From: Pseudonocardia abyssalis
GTDB taxonomy: Bacteria; Actinomycetota; Actinomycetes; Mycobacteriales; Pseudonocardiaceae
Assembly (NCBI RefSeq): GCF_019263705.2
Contig: NZ_JADQDK010000001.1
Coordinates: 2,046,001 to 2,110,000 of the forward strand
DNA: 64,000 nt
Reading direction: 5' to 3'
Shown one piece after another: positions 31,252-38,786 of the stretch (position 1 is the first letter of the stretch; each line of letters begins with the position of its first letter). The translations under genes were made by a program, and so were the position numbers. The notes under the pieces are model-generated. The model did no database searches and was not told the DNA's origin. It was given only the letters and a program-made list of their open reading frames with translations.

Positions 31252-32610
31252 TCACCGGGCCGCGGCCAGGCGGGCGATGCCGTCGCGGATCCGGTCGGGC
31301 GGCTGGGCGGCGTAGCCGAGGACGAGACCGGGCGGGCCGGGCGCGACGCGGTGCCTCGACAGCGCGTGCACCACGACCCCGACGTCGCGGGCGCGGGCGG
31401 CGAGCTCGCGGTCGTCACCGGCACCCAGGGTGACCAGCAGGTGCATCCCGGCCGCGACGCCGTGGACCCGCGCGTCGGGCAGGTGCCTCGCCAGTGCGTC
31501 GAGCATCGCGTCGCGGCGGGCCCGCTGCCGCGGCCGGACCCGCCGCACGTGGCGCTCCAGCTGCCCCGTCGCGATCAGGCGCGCCAGCACGAGCTGCGGC
31601 AGCGCCGCGTTGCCGAGGTCGGCCATCGACTTGAGGTGCGCGACGGGCTCGCGCAGCGGCTCGGGAAGCACCATCCAACCGATCCGCATCCCCGGGGCGA
31701 GTGTCTTGGACACGCTCCCCACGTGGACGACGTGCGCGGGCGCCAGCCCCTGCAACGCCGGCACCGGGGCACGGTCGTAGCGGTGCTCGGCGTCGTAGTC
31801 GTCCTCGATGACCAGGCCGCCGGACCGGGCCCAGTCGAGCAGCGCGCGTCGACGGTCCGGGGCGAGCACGACCCCGGTCGGGAACTGGTGGGCCGGGGTG
31901 AGCAGGGCCGCGCGGACGCCCGTGGCGCACAACGCGTCGACGTCGACGCCGTGCTCGTCCACCGGCACCGGTACGGGGTCGAGCCCCCAGAACGCGATCT
32001 GCTCGCGGGCGCCCTGCGAGCCGGGGTCCTCGACGGCGATCCGCGTGCGCTCCCCCAGTACGCGGGCGAGGAGGGCCAGTGCCTGCGCGACGCCCGCCAC
32101 GACCACGATGTCGTCCGCCGCGGCGCGCACGCCACGGGTCCGGCCGAGCCAGGCGGCGAGCTCGCGGCGCAGGACGGGGTGGCCGCGGGGGTCGCCGTAG
32201 CCGAGGTCGGCGTTGTCGGTCCCGACGAGGATCTCCCGCTCCGCGCGCAGCCAGGCGGCACGGGGGAAGGCGGCGAGGTCCGGGACGCCCGGTGTCAGGT
32301 CGACGCGGTCGGTGTCGGTCACGACGGGGCCGGCCGGCTCCGGGGCCGGGCTGGGGCGGGCGGCGATCCGCGTACCGGCCGCACCCGCGCCGAGCGCCAC
32401 CCCGGAGTCGACGAGCCGCTGGTAGGCCGCGACGACGACACCGCGCGAGACGCCGAGGTCGCGGGCGAGGAGCCGGCTGGCGGGCAGCCGCGACCCCACC
32501 GGCAGCCGTCCGTCCGAGGCCGCGGCGTGCACGGCGTCGGCGAGCCAGCCGGCCAGGTCACCGGCCGGGGCGTGTGCGCGGTCGAGTTGGAGGAAGTCGG
32601 CACCCGACAT
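31252..32610 (-). CDS. MocR-family GntR/aminotransferase regulator
   Basis: 452-residue PLP-dependent regulator. The N-terminal GntR winged helix reads LPASRLLARDLGVSRGVVVA and AYQRLVDSG. The aminotransferase-like domain includes VVVAGVAQALALLARVL, LLTPAHQFPTGVVLAPDRRR, VIEDDYDAEHRYDRAPVPAL and the PLP-binding Lys in HVGSVSKTLAPGMRIGWMV. MocR proteins respond to PLP or amino acids. It is divergent from an EamA transporter, with GGTCC/GGACC repeats between them, so it probably controls that transporter. ATG 32610 fits the conserved HTH; an upstream in-frame ATG at 32628 is possible. Confidence 0.93.
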   Translation of the reverse strand: MSGADFLQLDRAHAPAGDLAGWLADAVHAAASDGRLPVGSRLPASRLLARDLGVSRGVVVAAYQRLVDSGVALGAGAAGTRIAARPSPAPEPAGPVVTDTDRVDLTPGVPDLAAFPRAAWLRAEREILVGTDNADLGYGDPRGHPVLRRELAAWLGRTRGVRAAADDIVVVAGVAQALALLARVLGERTRIAVEDPGSQGAREQIAFWGLDPVPVPVDEHGVDVDALCATGVRAALLTPAHQFPTGVVLAPDRRRALLDWARSGGLVIEDDYDAEHRYDRAPVPALQGLAPAHVVHVGSVSKTLAPGMRIGWMVLPEPLREPVAHLKSMADLGNAALPQLVLARLIATGQLERHVRRVRPRQRARRDAMLDALARHLPDARVHGVAAGMHLLVTLGAGDDRELAARARDVGVVVHALSRHRVAPGPPGLVLGYAAQPPDRIRDGIARLAAAR

Positions 32611-32613
32611 CTT

Positions 32614-32655
32614 GGTCCTCCCGATCATGGTCCCGATGGACCTGTCCGCAGGACC
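32614..32655. promoter_or_regulatory. Candidate MocR operator with four GGTCC/GGACC elements
   Basis: GGTCC at 32614 and 32629, and the inverted form GGACC at 32638 and 32651, sit between the divergent starts at 32610 and 32678. Paired direct and inverted pentamers are the usual layout of MocR/GabR operators. Confidence 0.55.
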
Positions 32656-32677
32656 GTACGCGGCGCAGGCTCGCTGC

Positions 32678-33544
32678 GTGACCGATCTCCGCGCCCTCGC
32701 CTCCGGGGCCGCCGCCATGATGTTCGTCGGCAGCAGCGTGGCCGTCTCCGGCCTGCTCGCCGATGCGCCGTTCTGGACGGCGCAGGCCCTGCGCTACGCC
32801 CTCGCCACCGTCCTGCTGCTGCTCGCCGCCCGACTCACCGGGCATCGCGTCCGCTGCCCGCGCGGCGTCGAGTGGGCGTGGCTCGCCGGGGTGGCCGGGT
32901 CGGGGCTCGTGCTGTTCAACGTCGGGCTGGTGCGGGGGTCGGAGCACGCCGAGCCCGCGGTGCTCGGCGTGGCCGTCGCGTGCGTGCCGCTGGCCCTCGC
33001 GCTGGGCGGCGCGCGCCGTCCGTCCCCCGGGTTGCTGCTGGGGGCGGCGGTCGTCACCGCGGGCGCGGCTCTGGTGCAGGGCGGCGGGCGCACCGACGCG
33101 GCGGGCGTCGGCTGGGCGGCGCTCGTGCTGGCCTGCGAGGTCGGCTTCACCCTGCTCGCCGTGCCGGTGCTGCGCCGGCACGGCCCGTTCGGGGTGTCGG
33201 TGCACACCTGCGCCCTCGCGACGGCGGCGTTCGCCGGGATCGGCCTGGTCACAGAGGGCCCGGGTGCCGCCGCGACACTGCGCCCGGAGCACCTCGCGGC
33301 GTCGCTGCACCTCGCCGTCGTCGTGACCGCGCTGGCGTTCGTGCTCTGGTACGGCTGCGTCGGGCGGGTCGGGGCCGGCCGCGCGGGCCTGCTGTGCGGC
33401 CTGGCCCCGATCGCCGCTGCCGGGACGGGCGTGGTGCTGGGCGGCCCCGTCCCCGGTCCCGCGGTGTGGATCGGGGTGCTCACCGTGGCCGCGGGGTTGG
33501 CAGTAGGCCTGCGCGCCGGTCGAGGCGTCGAGGCACTCCTCTGA
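32678..33544 (+). CDS. EamA-family (DMT) transporter
   Basis: 288-residue drug/metabolite transporter with 10 predicted helices in two EamA repeats. Starts LASGAAAMMFVGSSVAVSGL, then ALRYALATVLLLLAARLTGH; the second repeat has LVLACEVGFTLLAVPVLRRH and AALHLAVVVTALAFVLWYGC-like sequence, ending VPGPAVWIGVLTVAAGLAVG. Members export or import small molecules and amino acids. GTG 32678 places the first helix correctly; the longer frame from 32612 overlaps the divergent MocR region and adds no family sequence. Divergent arrangement with MocR suggests joint control of an amino acid or vitamin-B6-related solute. Confidence 0.9.
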   Translation: MTDLRALASGAAAMMFVGSSVAVSGLLADAPFWTAQALRYALATVLLLLAARLTGHRVRCPRGVEWAWLAGVAGSGLVLFNVGLVRGSEHAEPAVLGVAVACVPLALALGGARRPSPGLLLGAAVVTAGAALVQGGGRTDAAGVGWAALVLACEVGFTLLAVPVLRRHGPFGVSVHTCALATAAFAGIGLVTEGPGAAATLRPEHLAASLHLAVVVTALAFVLWYGCVGRVGAGRAGLLCGLAPIAAAGTGVVLGGPVPGPAVWIGVLTVAAGLAVGLRAGRGVEALL

Positions 33545-33546
33545 GC

Positions 33547-33563
33547 CGCGGCCTCAGGCCGCG
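33547..33563 (+). terminator. Hairpin after the EamA gene
   Basis: CGCGGCCT and AGGCCGCG form a perfect 8-bp palindromic pair around one base, starting 3 bp after the stop at 33544. In RNA a 6-bp stem with a 5-nt loop is likely. No T-run follows. Confidence 0.45.
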
Positions 33564-33675
33564 ACGGGATGAGCACAGCGTGGCGGAGGCCGTCGGGCGT
33601 GGTCACCCGGCCGGGTCTCCGCGGCGCCTCGTCAGCGCCGGAGGACCCACGACCCGCGGTCGGGGAGGGGTGGGG

Positions 33676-35321
33676 TCAGGTCGCCAGCCACACCGCCGCG
33701 TCGACCGGCAGCACGTCGAGCAGGGCCTCCGTCGCCAGCAGGACCTGCGCGCCGGACGGCAGCGCGACCGGGGACTCCGACAGGTTCACCATGCACGTGA
33801 ACCCGTCCCCCCGCGAGAACGCGAGCACCCCCGGGTCGGACGGCAGCCATTCCAGCGTCCCGTCCCCGAGCGCGGGATGCGAGCGGCGCAGAGCGAGCGC
33901 GGCGCGGCGCGGTAGAGCGAGAGCATCGACGCCGGGTCGCCGTCCTGCGCCTCCACGCTGACGTCCGCGAACCCGGCGGGCTGCGGCAGCCAGGGCTCCG
34001 CGGTCGCGTCGGAGGGACTGAACCCGAACGGTGCCGCGGCGCCCGACCACGGGATCGGCACCCGGCACCCGTCGCGGCCGCGCTCGGTGTGCCCGGACCG
34101 CTCCCACGTCGGGTCCTGGAGCACCGCGTCGGGCAGGTCCTCGACCTCCCACAGCCCCAGCTCGTCGCCCTGGTAGACGTAGGCGCCACCGGGCAGCGCG
34201 AGCATCAGGAGAGCCGCGGCGCGGGCGCGGCGGCGGCCCAGCTCGACGTCGAGCTCCTCGACGGGTGCGAGGTCGCCCAGCGCGTGCCCCGTCGCCGGGG
34301 GCCGACCCAGCCGTGAGACGTGCCGGACGACGTCGTGGTTGGACAGCACCCAGGTCGCGGGCGCGCCGACCCCGCCCATCGTCGCGAGGGAGGAGTCGAT
34401 CACCTTCCGCAGGTCGTCGGCCTCCCAGCGGGCGCCGAGGTAGTCGAAGTTGAACGCGGTGTGCAGCTCGTCGGGACGCAGGTAGCGGGCCAGCCGGTCG
34501 TGGGAGGCGACCCACGCCTCCGCGACGAAGATCCGCGGCTCGGCGTAGGAGTCGGCCACCCGGCGCCAGCCGCGGTAGACCTCGTGCACGCCGTCGAGGT
34601 CCCAGAACGGGTGCGCGCCGTCGCCGACCGTGTCCATCTGCCGGTCCGGGCCGACGTCCGGCAGCGCCGGGTCCTTGACCAGCGAGTGGGCGACGTCGAT
34701 CCGGAAGCCGTCGACGCCGCGGTCGAACCAGAACCGCAGGATCGACTCGAACTCGGCGCGCACCTCGGGGAGGTCCCAGTTCAGGTCGGGCTGCTTGACG
34801 TCGAAGAGGTGCAGGTACCACTCGCCGTCGGGAACCTGCTGCCAGGCCGGGCCGCCGAACACGCTGCGCCAGTCGTTGGGCGGGCCGTCGCCGCGCCCCG
34901 GACGGAAGACGTACCGCGACCGCTCGGGCGAACCGGGCCCGGCGGCCAGCGCCGCGCGGAACCACTCGTGCTCGTCGGAGGTGTGGTTGGGGACGATGTC
35001 GAGGATCACCCGCAGGCCCAGCGCGTGGGCCTCCTCGACGAGCGCGGCGGCCTCGTCGGCGGTGCCGAACGCGGGCTCGACGGCGCGGTAGTCGGCCACG
35101 TCGTAGCCGGCGTCGGCCATCGGCGAGGGGTACCACGGGTTGATCCACAGCGCGTCGACGCCGAGATCGCGCAGGTAGCCGAGCTTGGCGCGGATCCCGG
35201 CGACGTCCCCCAGACCGTCGCCGCTGCCATCGGCGAAGCTGCGGATGTAGAGCTGGTAGACCACGGCATCGCGCCACCACGCCGCCGTCGTCGTCGTGGA
35301 GGTCGTCGTCGCCGTACTCAT
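33676..35321 (-). pseudogene. Alpha-glucosidase-like GH13 enzyme with a 3' frameshift
   Basis: GH13 oligosaccharide hydrolase or related enzyme. The barrel is complete in one frame from ATG 35321: AWWRDAVVYQLYIRSFADGS, VILDIVPNHTSDEHEWFRAA, VDGFRIDVAHSLVKDPAL (nucleophile), IFVAEAWVASHDRL (acid/base), and SNHDVVRHVSRLGRP. The frame then shifts near 33915, in a CGCGCCGCGCCGCG tract, and the C-terminal beta domain continues in another frame as LALRRSHPALGDGTLEWLPS to the TGA at 33678-33676. Without the shift the protein would be about 548 residues. A true mutation or a sequencing error in this tract would look the same. It is divergent from a ROK regulator. Confidence 0.85.
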
Positions 35322-35396
35322 CGCGCTCCTCGGGAGTCGGATTGATTCGCTACCTTGCGTTACTCTCCCCGAGTCCGGCAAGAGGGGTGTGCGCGG
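35322..35396. promoter_or_regulatory. Divergent promoter region of the alpha-glucosidase and ROK genes
   Basis: 75 bp, with an A/T-richer core (35341-35365, TTGATTCGCTACCTTGCGTT) flanked by imperfectly inverted GGAGTCGG (35334) and CCGAGTCC (35370). This layout suits a ROK-type operator controlling both genes. Confidence 0.4.
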
Positions 35397-36563
35397 GTGT
35401 CCGGAACCGATGTGGTGCGGCGGCTCAACACGCAGAGCGTGCTCGACGCCGTGCTCGACACGGGCCGCTGCAGCGGTGCCGACCTCATGGCGCGGACGGG
35501 CCTGTCCCGCCCCACCGTGCACGCGCTCTGCGACGACCTCATCGGCCGCGGCTGGCTCGTCGAACCCCCGAGGCCCGACGCCGCCCGGCCCGGCCGCCCG
35601 GCCCGGATCTACGCACCCCGGCCGGGTGCGGGGTTCGTGCTGGGCGTCGACATGGGGGCCACCTCGGTGCGGGCCGCGGTGGCCGACCTCGGTGGAGCGG
35701 TCGCGGGCGAGGCCGGCGCGGTGTTCGCCCACGAGCACGTCGCGGCGCCCGATCGCCTCGCCCTGACCCGCGAGACCTGCCTACGTGCCCTCGACGCCGC
35801 GGGTGCCGCCCCGGAACAGCTGCTCGGTGCGGTGCTCGGCGTCCCGGCCCCCGTCGACGCCATCGGACGCGCGGGCGCCGACGAGGACTACCTCCCCGGG
35901 CTCGCCGCGCTCGACCTGCGCACCGCGCTCGCCCCTGCCGTCGCGGTGGCGGTGGTCGAGAACGACGCCAACCTCGCCGTGGTCGCGGAGCGCTGGCGCG
36001 GCGTGGCCCGCGGCGTCGACGACGTCGTGCTGGTGCTCGCCGGGGAACGCCTCGGTGCGGGGGTCTGCCTGGGCGGGCGGATCGTGCGCGGGCACCGCGG
36101 TGGCGTCGGCGAGATGGGCTTCCTCGACCTCGTCGACGGGGTCGGCGGCACCGCCGCGATCGGCAACCTGGCCCGGCGCTGGGGCTCCGCCGAGCTGGGG
36201 CGGACCGTGCGGGCCGAGCAGGTCGTCGCGGCGGCGGCCGCGGGCGACGCGGCCGCCCGCGGCGTCCTCGACGCCGTCGCGCGCCGGATCGCGCGGGCCC
36301 TCGCCGTGCTGGCGACCCTGCTCGACCCCGAGCTGCTCGTGGTGGGCGGCGCCGTCGCCGCCGCGGGCGACGTCCTGCTGACCCCCCTGCGGCGGGAGGT
36401 CGCCCGGGTGGCGGAGCGGCCGGTCCGGCTGGCCGCGTCGGCCCTCGCCGACCGCGGCGTGCTGCTCGGGGCCGTCCGCGTCGCCCTCGACGACGTCCGG
36501 CCCCGGTTGCTCGACCTGCGACCTACGCCTGTGTCCTCCACCCGCCCCGCAGTAGGCCGGTGA
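35397..36563 (+). CDS. ROK-family transcriptional regulator
   Basis: 388 residues. A winged helix (NTQSVLDAVLDTGRCSGADL, MARTGLSRPTVHALCDDLIG) is followed by a ROK sugar-kinase-like domain: GFVLGVDMGATSVRAAVADL, then VVENDANLAVVAERWRG and RGHRGGVGEMGFLDL. The ROK zinc motif (usually CxCGxxGCxE) is missing; the region reads GMGFLDLVDGVGGTAA with no Cys, so the domain probably binds a sugar without zinc. GTG 35397 fits the HTH start. It probably represses the divergent alpha-glucosidase gene in response to a glucoside. Confidence 0.88.
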   Translation: MSGTDVVRRLNTQSVLDAVLDTGRCSGADLMARTGLSRPTVHALCDDLIGRGWLVEPPRPDAARPGRPARIYAPRPGAGFVLGVDMGATSVRAAVADLGGAVAGEAGAVFAHEHVAAPDRLALTRETCLRALDAAGAAPEQLLGAVLGVPAPVDAIGRAGADEDYLPGLAALDLRTALAPAVAVAVVENDANLAVVAERWRGVARGVDDVVLVLAGERLGAGVCLGGRIVRGHRGGVGEMGFLDLVDGVGGTAAIGNLARRWGSAELGRTVRAEQVVAAAAAGDAAARGVLDAVARRIARALAVLATLLDPELLVVGGAVAAAGDVLLTPLRREVARVAERPVRLAASALADRGVLLGAVRVALDDVRPRLLDLRPTPVSSTRPAVGR

Positions 36564-36639
36564 TCACCCGCACCACACCGACGACGACCGCGCCGATCGC
36601 CGCGATCACCGCGATGGTCGAGGCGACGGGGAGAGCCAC
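36523..36639 (-). CDS. Possible 38-residue membrane protein
   Basis: A short minus-strand frame from GTG 36639 to TAG 36525-36523 encodes a start of ALPVASTIAVIAAIGAVVVG and an end of VVRVITGLLRGGWRTQA. It has one hydrophobic helix and a basic, Trp-containing C-terminus, as in many small membrane proteins. Third codon positions are G/C rich. The ribosome site is weak (AGCAGG), and the 3' end overlaps the ROK gene by 41 bp. It could also be the tail of a lost permease. Confidence 0.3.
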   Translation of the reverse strand: MALPVASTIAVIAAIGAVVVGVVRVITGLLRGGWRTQA

Positions 36640-36735
36640 CTGCTGCGGGTGTTCGACAAGCCCGCGGTCGGCGACCGCACGGCGGCGGTGACGGTCGCGA
36701 TCGCCCGCGGCCTGGTGCCCTCACCGCAGGGTTGA
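36637..36735 (+). pseudogene. Relic: short C-terminal fragment, possibly of a response regulator
   Basis: A plus-strand frame ends in TGA at 36733-36735 and reads LLRVFDKPAVGDRTAAVTVA then IARGLVPSPQG. The S/G-D-R-T-A-x-V-T-V-A-I segment resembles the end of NarL/LuxR-type regulators, but it is only about 33 residues long. It has no start and overlaps the last bases of the GPP34-TPR gene. I treat it as a stump. Confidence 0.25.
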
Positions 36736-38088
36736 CGCCTCCCGCAGTGCCTCGGTGTCGGGATGGGCCGGGCCGAGTCCGTCGGCGGCGTCGCGGGCGG
36801 CCCGGTCGTACTCCGAGCGGGCCTCGACCGGGCGCCCGGCCGCGTCGAGGCACTCGGCGAGCGCACCACGGAGCGCGACCGTGCTGGGGTGCCCCGCACC
36901 CCAGGTCTCCAGCGCGTCGCGCAGCGCGGATCCGAGCACGACCAGCGCCGCGCGCGTGTCGCCGTCGTCGGCGTGGCTCAGACCCGCACCCAGGCGCGAG
37001 GTGAGCGTGTCGGGGTGCGCCGGCCCGAGCACGCGCGTGCGGTGGGCCACCACGAGCAGGTAGTGCGCCAGCGCCTCCGCGGGCCGGTCGGCGGTCCGGT
37101 GCACCGCGGCGAGGACGTCGCGGGCGGTGAGGGCGAGCGGATGGTCGGCCCCGAGGGTGCGCTCGCGGTCGTCGAGCGTGTCGACCAGCAGCGGGATGCC
37201 GGCCCCGGGACGCCCTGCCGCGAGGTAGGCGACGGCCAGGTTGCCCTCGGCGACGAGGGTGTCGGGGTCGATGGCCCCGAGGTCCTGGACGGCCTCGGCG
37301 ACGGCCTCCTCCAGCACCGGCACCGCGTCGTGCGGGCGGTCGGCGGCGACGAGCGCGGCCCCGGCGTCGTGCCGGGCGCGCAGCCCGGCGCGCCCGGGAC
37401 GGGCGGCGGGGTCCTCGGCCCGACGCTGCATCACCGCGCTCTCGACGACCAGCCGCGAGCCCGCGAACCGGCCCCCGCCCGGCATCGCCCGCACCGGGAC
37501 CTCGGCCAGCGCGGCGACGACGGCAGCCGGGCCCGCCGGCAGCTCGGCCACCAGCTCGTCGAGGAAGCCGGACCCGGTCCCGATCACCCCCTCCGCCCCC
37601 GCGGCGAGCGTGCACGCGAGCGCCACCGCCCCCGGCAGGTCGAACGACGTCGGGTCGGCGACCATCTGCTCGATCTCCAGGCGGGCACGGGCGGCCCGCA
37701 CCGGGTCGGCCGCGGGCCAGCGCGCGGCCGAGCGCAGCCGCCGCGGCGCCTCCCACCGCAGCACGCCCTCCTCGACCAGCTCCCGGGACGCGAGGTCGTG
37801 GACGGTGCCGCCCAGCATCTCGACCCATCCCCGCACGTCCCGCTCGGCCCCGTCGGCGGCGACGGCCCCGACGACGACGTCGCCGACGGGGTCGTCGTGG
37901 CGGGGGCCGCGGCGGCCGACGAGCACCACCCGGTCACCCTCGACGGCCAGCCGCCCGGAGATCATCAGGCTCACCAGCTGGGCCCCGACCAGCGCCGCGC
38001 GGACAGCGCGGTGCCCGGCCGCGGCACGCCCCGTGACGGGGTCGTGCAGCACCGTGAACACGCTCGGTACGAGACGGGTGTGCTTCAT
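36721..38088 (-). CDS. GPP34-family protein fused to TPR repeats
   Basis: 455 residues. Residues 1-205 match the Golgi phosphoprotein 3 (GPP34) family: VRAALVGAQLVSLMISGRLA near residue 33, RRGPRHDDPVGDVVVGAVAA, and DLASRELVEEGVLRWEAPRR. In eukaryotes GPP34 binds phosphatidylinositol-4-phosphate; bacterial members are numerous in actinomycetes and unassigned. Residues 235-455 hold about five tetratricopeptide repeats of the NB-ARC-associated kind, each with a H-P-D-T or similar core (GPAHPDTLTSRLGAGLSHAD, GAGHPSTVALRGALAECLDA, GPAHPDTEALREASTLR). This fusion is unusual. No signal peptide or helix was seen. It lies next to a WhiJ-type cluster in the same direction as the Cys-rich gene. Confidence 0.8.
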   Translation of the reverse strand: MKHTRLVPSVFTVLHDPVTGRAAAGHRAVRAALVGAQLVSLMISGRLAVEGDRVVLVGRRGPRHDDPVGDVVVGAVAADGAERDVRGWVEMLGGTVHDLASRELVEEGVLRWEAPRRLRSAARWPAADPVRAARARLEIEQMVADPTSFDLPGAVALACTLAAGAEGVIGTGSGFLDELVAELPAGPAAVVAALAEVPVRAMPGGGRFAGSRLVVESAVMQRRAEDPAARPGRAGLRARHDAGAALVAADRPHDAVPVLEEAVAEAVQDLGAIDPDTLVAEGNLAVAYLAAGRPGAGIPLLVDTLDDRERTLGADHPLALTARDVLAAVHRTADRPAEALAHYLLVVAHRTRVLGPAHPDTLTSRLGAGLSHADDGDTRAALVVLGSALRDALETWGAGHPSTVALRGALAECLDAAGRPVEARSEYDRAARDAADGLGPAHPDTEALREASTLR

Positions 38089-38113
38089 GCGCCCCGGCAA
38101 GATACGCCGGTGC

Positions 38114-38440
38114 TCAGGCGCCCTGCGCGCGGCCGTGACGGCGGCGGGCGAGCTCGGCGATGCCGTGCAGGGCGCACGGCCACGCGGTACCCGGGAGCCC
38201 GGTGCCGCCCTGGGTGCAGGTGCGGCAGCGACCGGTGCGGTCGGGCAGGTGCAGCGTCAGCAGCCGCTCCCAGACCTCGACCATCGGGGCCAGCTCGTCG
38301 GCGAGGCGGAAGTGCTGGGGGCTGGTGAGCCCGGGGGCGTCGGGATCGCCCATCCTCGGCAGGGGTGTGACCCGCGCCGAGCCCGCCGGCGCCTCCGCGG
38401 TGCGCCGTACCGGCGGATCCGCCCCCCACGACCGGTTCAT
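38114..38440 (-). CDS. Small Cys-rich protein of a WhiJ-type cluster
   Basis: 108 residues from ATG 38440, 7 bp after a GGGGG ribosome-like site (ATG 38446 is the alternative). The first half is Pro/Ala-rich; the second has a helical stretch (FRLADELAPMVEVWERLLTL) and then TGRCRTCTQGGTGLPGTAWP and CALHGIAELARRRHGR, with Cys-x2-Cys plus a third Cys and a His, a probable small zinc site. Genes of this sort are often found beside DUF397 and XRE/DUF5753 genes in actinomycetes. The promoter region facing the DUF397 gene is rich in TGCA repeats. Confidence 0.7.
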   Translation of the reverse strand: MNRSWGADPPVRRTAEAPAGSARVTPLPRMGDPDAPGLTSPQHFRLADELAPMVEVWERLLTLHLPDRTGRCRTCTQGGTGLPGTAWPCALHGIAELARRRHGRAQGA

Positions 38441-38455
38441 GAGCATCCCCCCGAT

Positions 38456-38555
38456 TGCACGTGCAGCCCCCGCTGTGTCGACCGCAACCTGATCGTGTCG
38501 GAACGAGCTTGCATCTGCAAGTGCTGTTGCGTGAACATCTGCACGTGCATCTGCA
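38456..38555. promoter_or_regulatory. Array of TGCA-based palindromes between the Cys-rich and DUF397 genes
   Basis: TGCACGTGCA at 38456-38465 and again at 38540-38549, CTTGCATCTGCAAG at 38508-38521 (arms CTTGCA and TGCAAG), and TGCATCTGCA at 38546-38555. The region is clearly lower in G+C than its surroundings. Several half-sites in an otherwise non-coding gap look like the operator of a WhiJ-type regulator; the last one overlaps the possible DUF397 start. Confidence 0.55.
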
Positions 38556-38754
38556 AGCTCCACTCGCCTGGCGCAAGAGCTCCGCGAGCAACCCCAGCGG
38601 GAACTGCGTGGAGGTGGCCGCCCTGCCCGACGGGGCGGTGGCGATGCGCAACTCCCGCCATCCCACCGGTCCCACGCTCGTCTACACTCGCGCCGAGATC
38701 GCGGCGTTCCTCGACGGCGTCCGCGCCGGGGAGTTCGACGACCTCGCCGGCTGA
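38545..38754 (+). CDS. DUF397 domain protein
   Basis: 69-residue protein of the DUF397 family. The core is AWRKSSASNPSGNCVEVAAL, then DGAVAMRNSRHPTGPTLVYT and the helix AEIAAFLDGVRAGEFDDL, which is the complete domain. These small proteins pair with XRE-type regulators (WhiJ family) and modulate them, for example during Streptomyces development and antibiotic production. GTG 38545 was chosen because everything upstream in frame is atypical for the family; GTG 38521 and GTG 38455 are possible. A ribosome site is not obvious. It is followed after 32 bp by the DUF5753 gene. Confidence 0.8.
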   Translation: MHLQAPLAWRKSSASNPSGNCVEVAALPDGAVAMRNSRHPTGPTLVYTRAEIAAFLDGVRAGEFDDLAG

Positions 38755-38786
38755 CCCCGATCCGGCGGGTCGACCCAGGGAGCCCG

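Noticed and set aside
35397..36563. A sugar kinase instead of a regulator for the ROK gene
   Set aside because: An N-terminal winged helix is present and the kinase catalytic and zinc motifs are incomplete.
38456..38555. A CRISPR-like array
   Set aside because: The repeats are 8-14 bp palindromes with no spacers and no cas genes; an operator array fits better.
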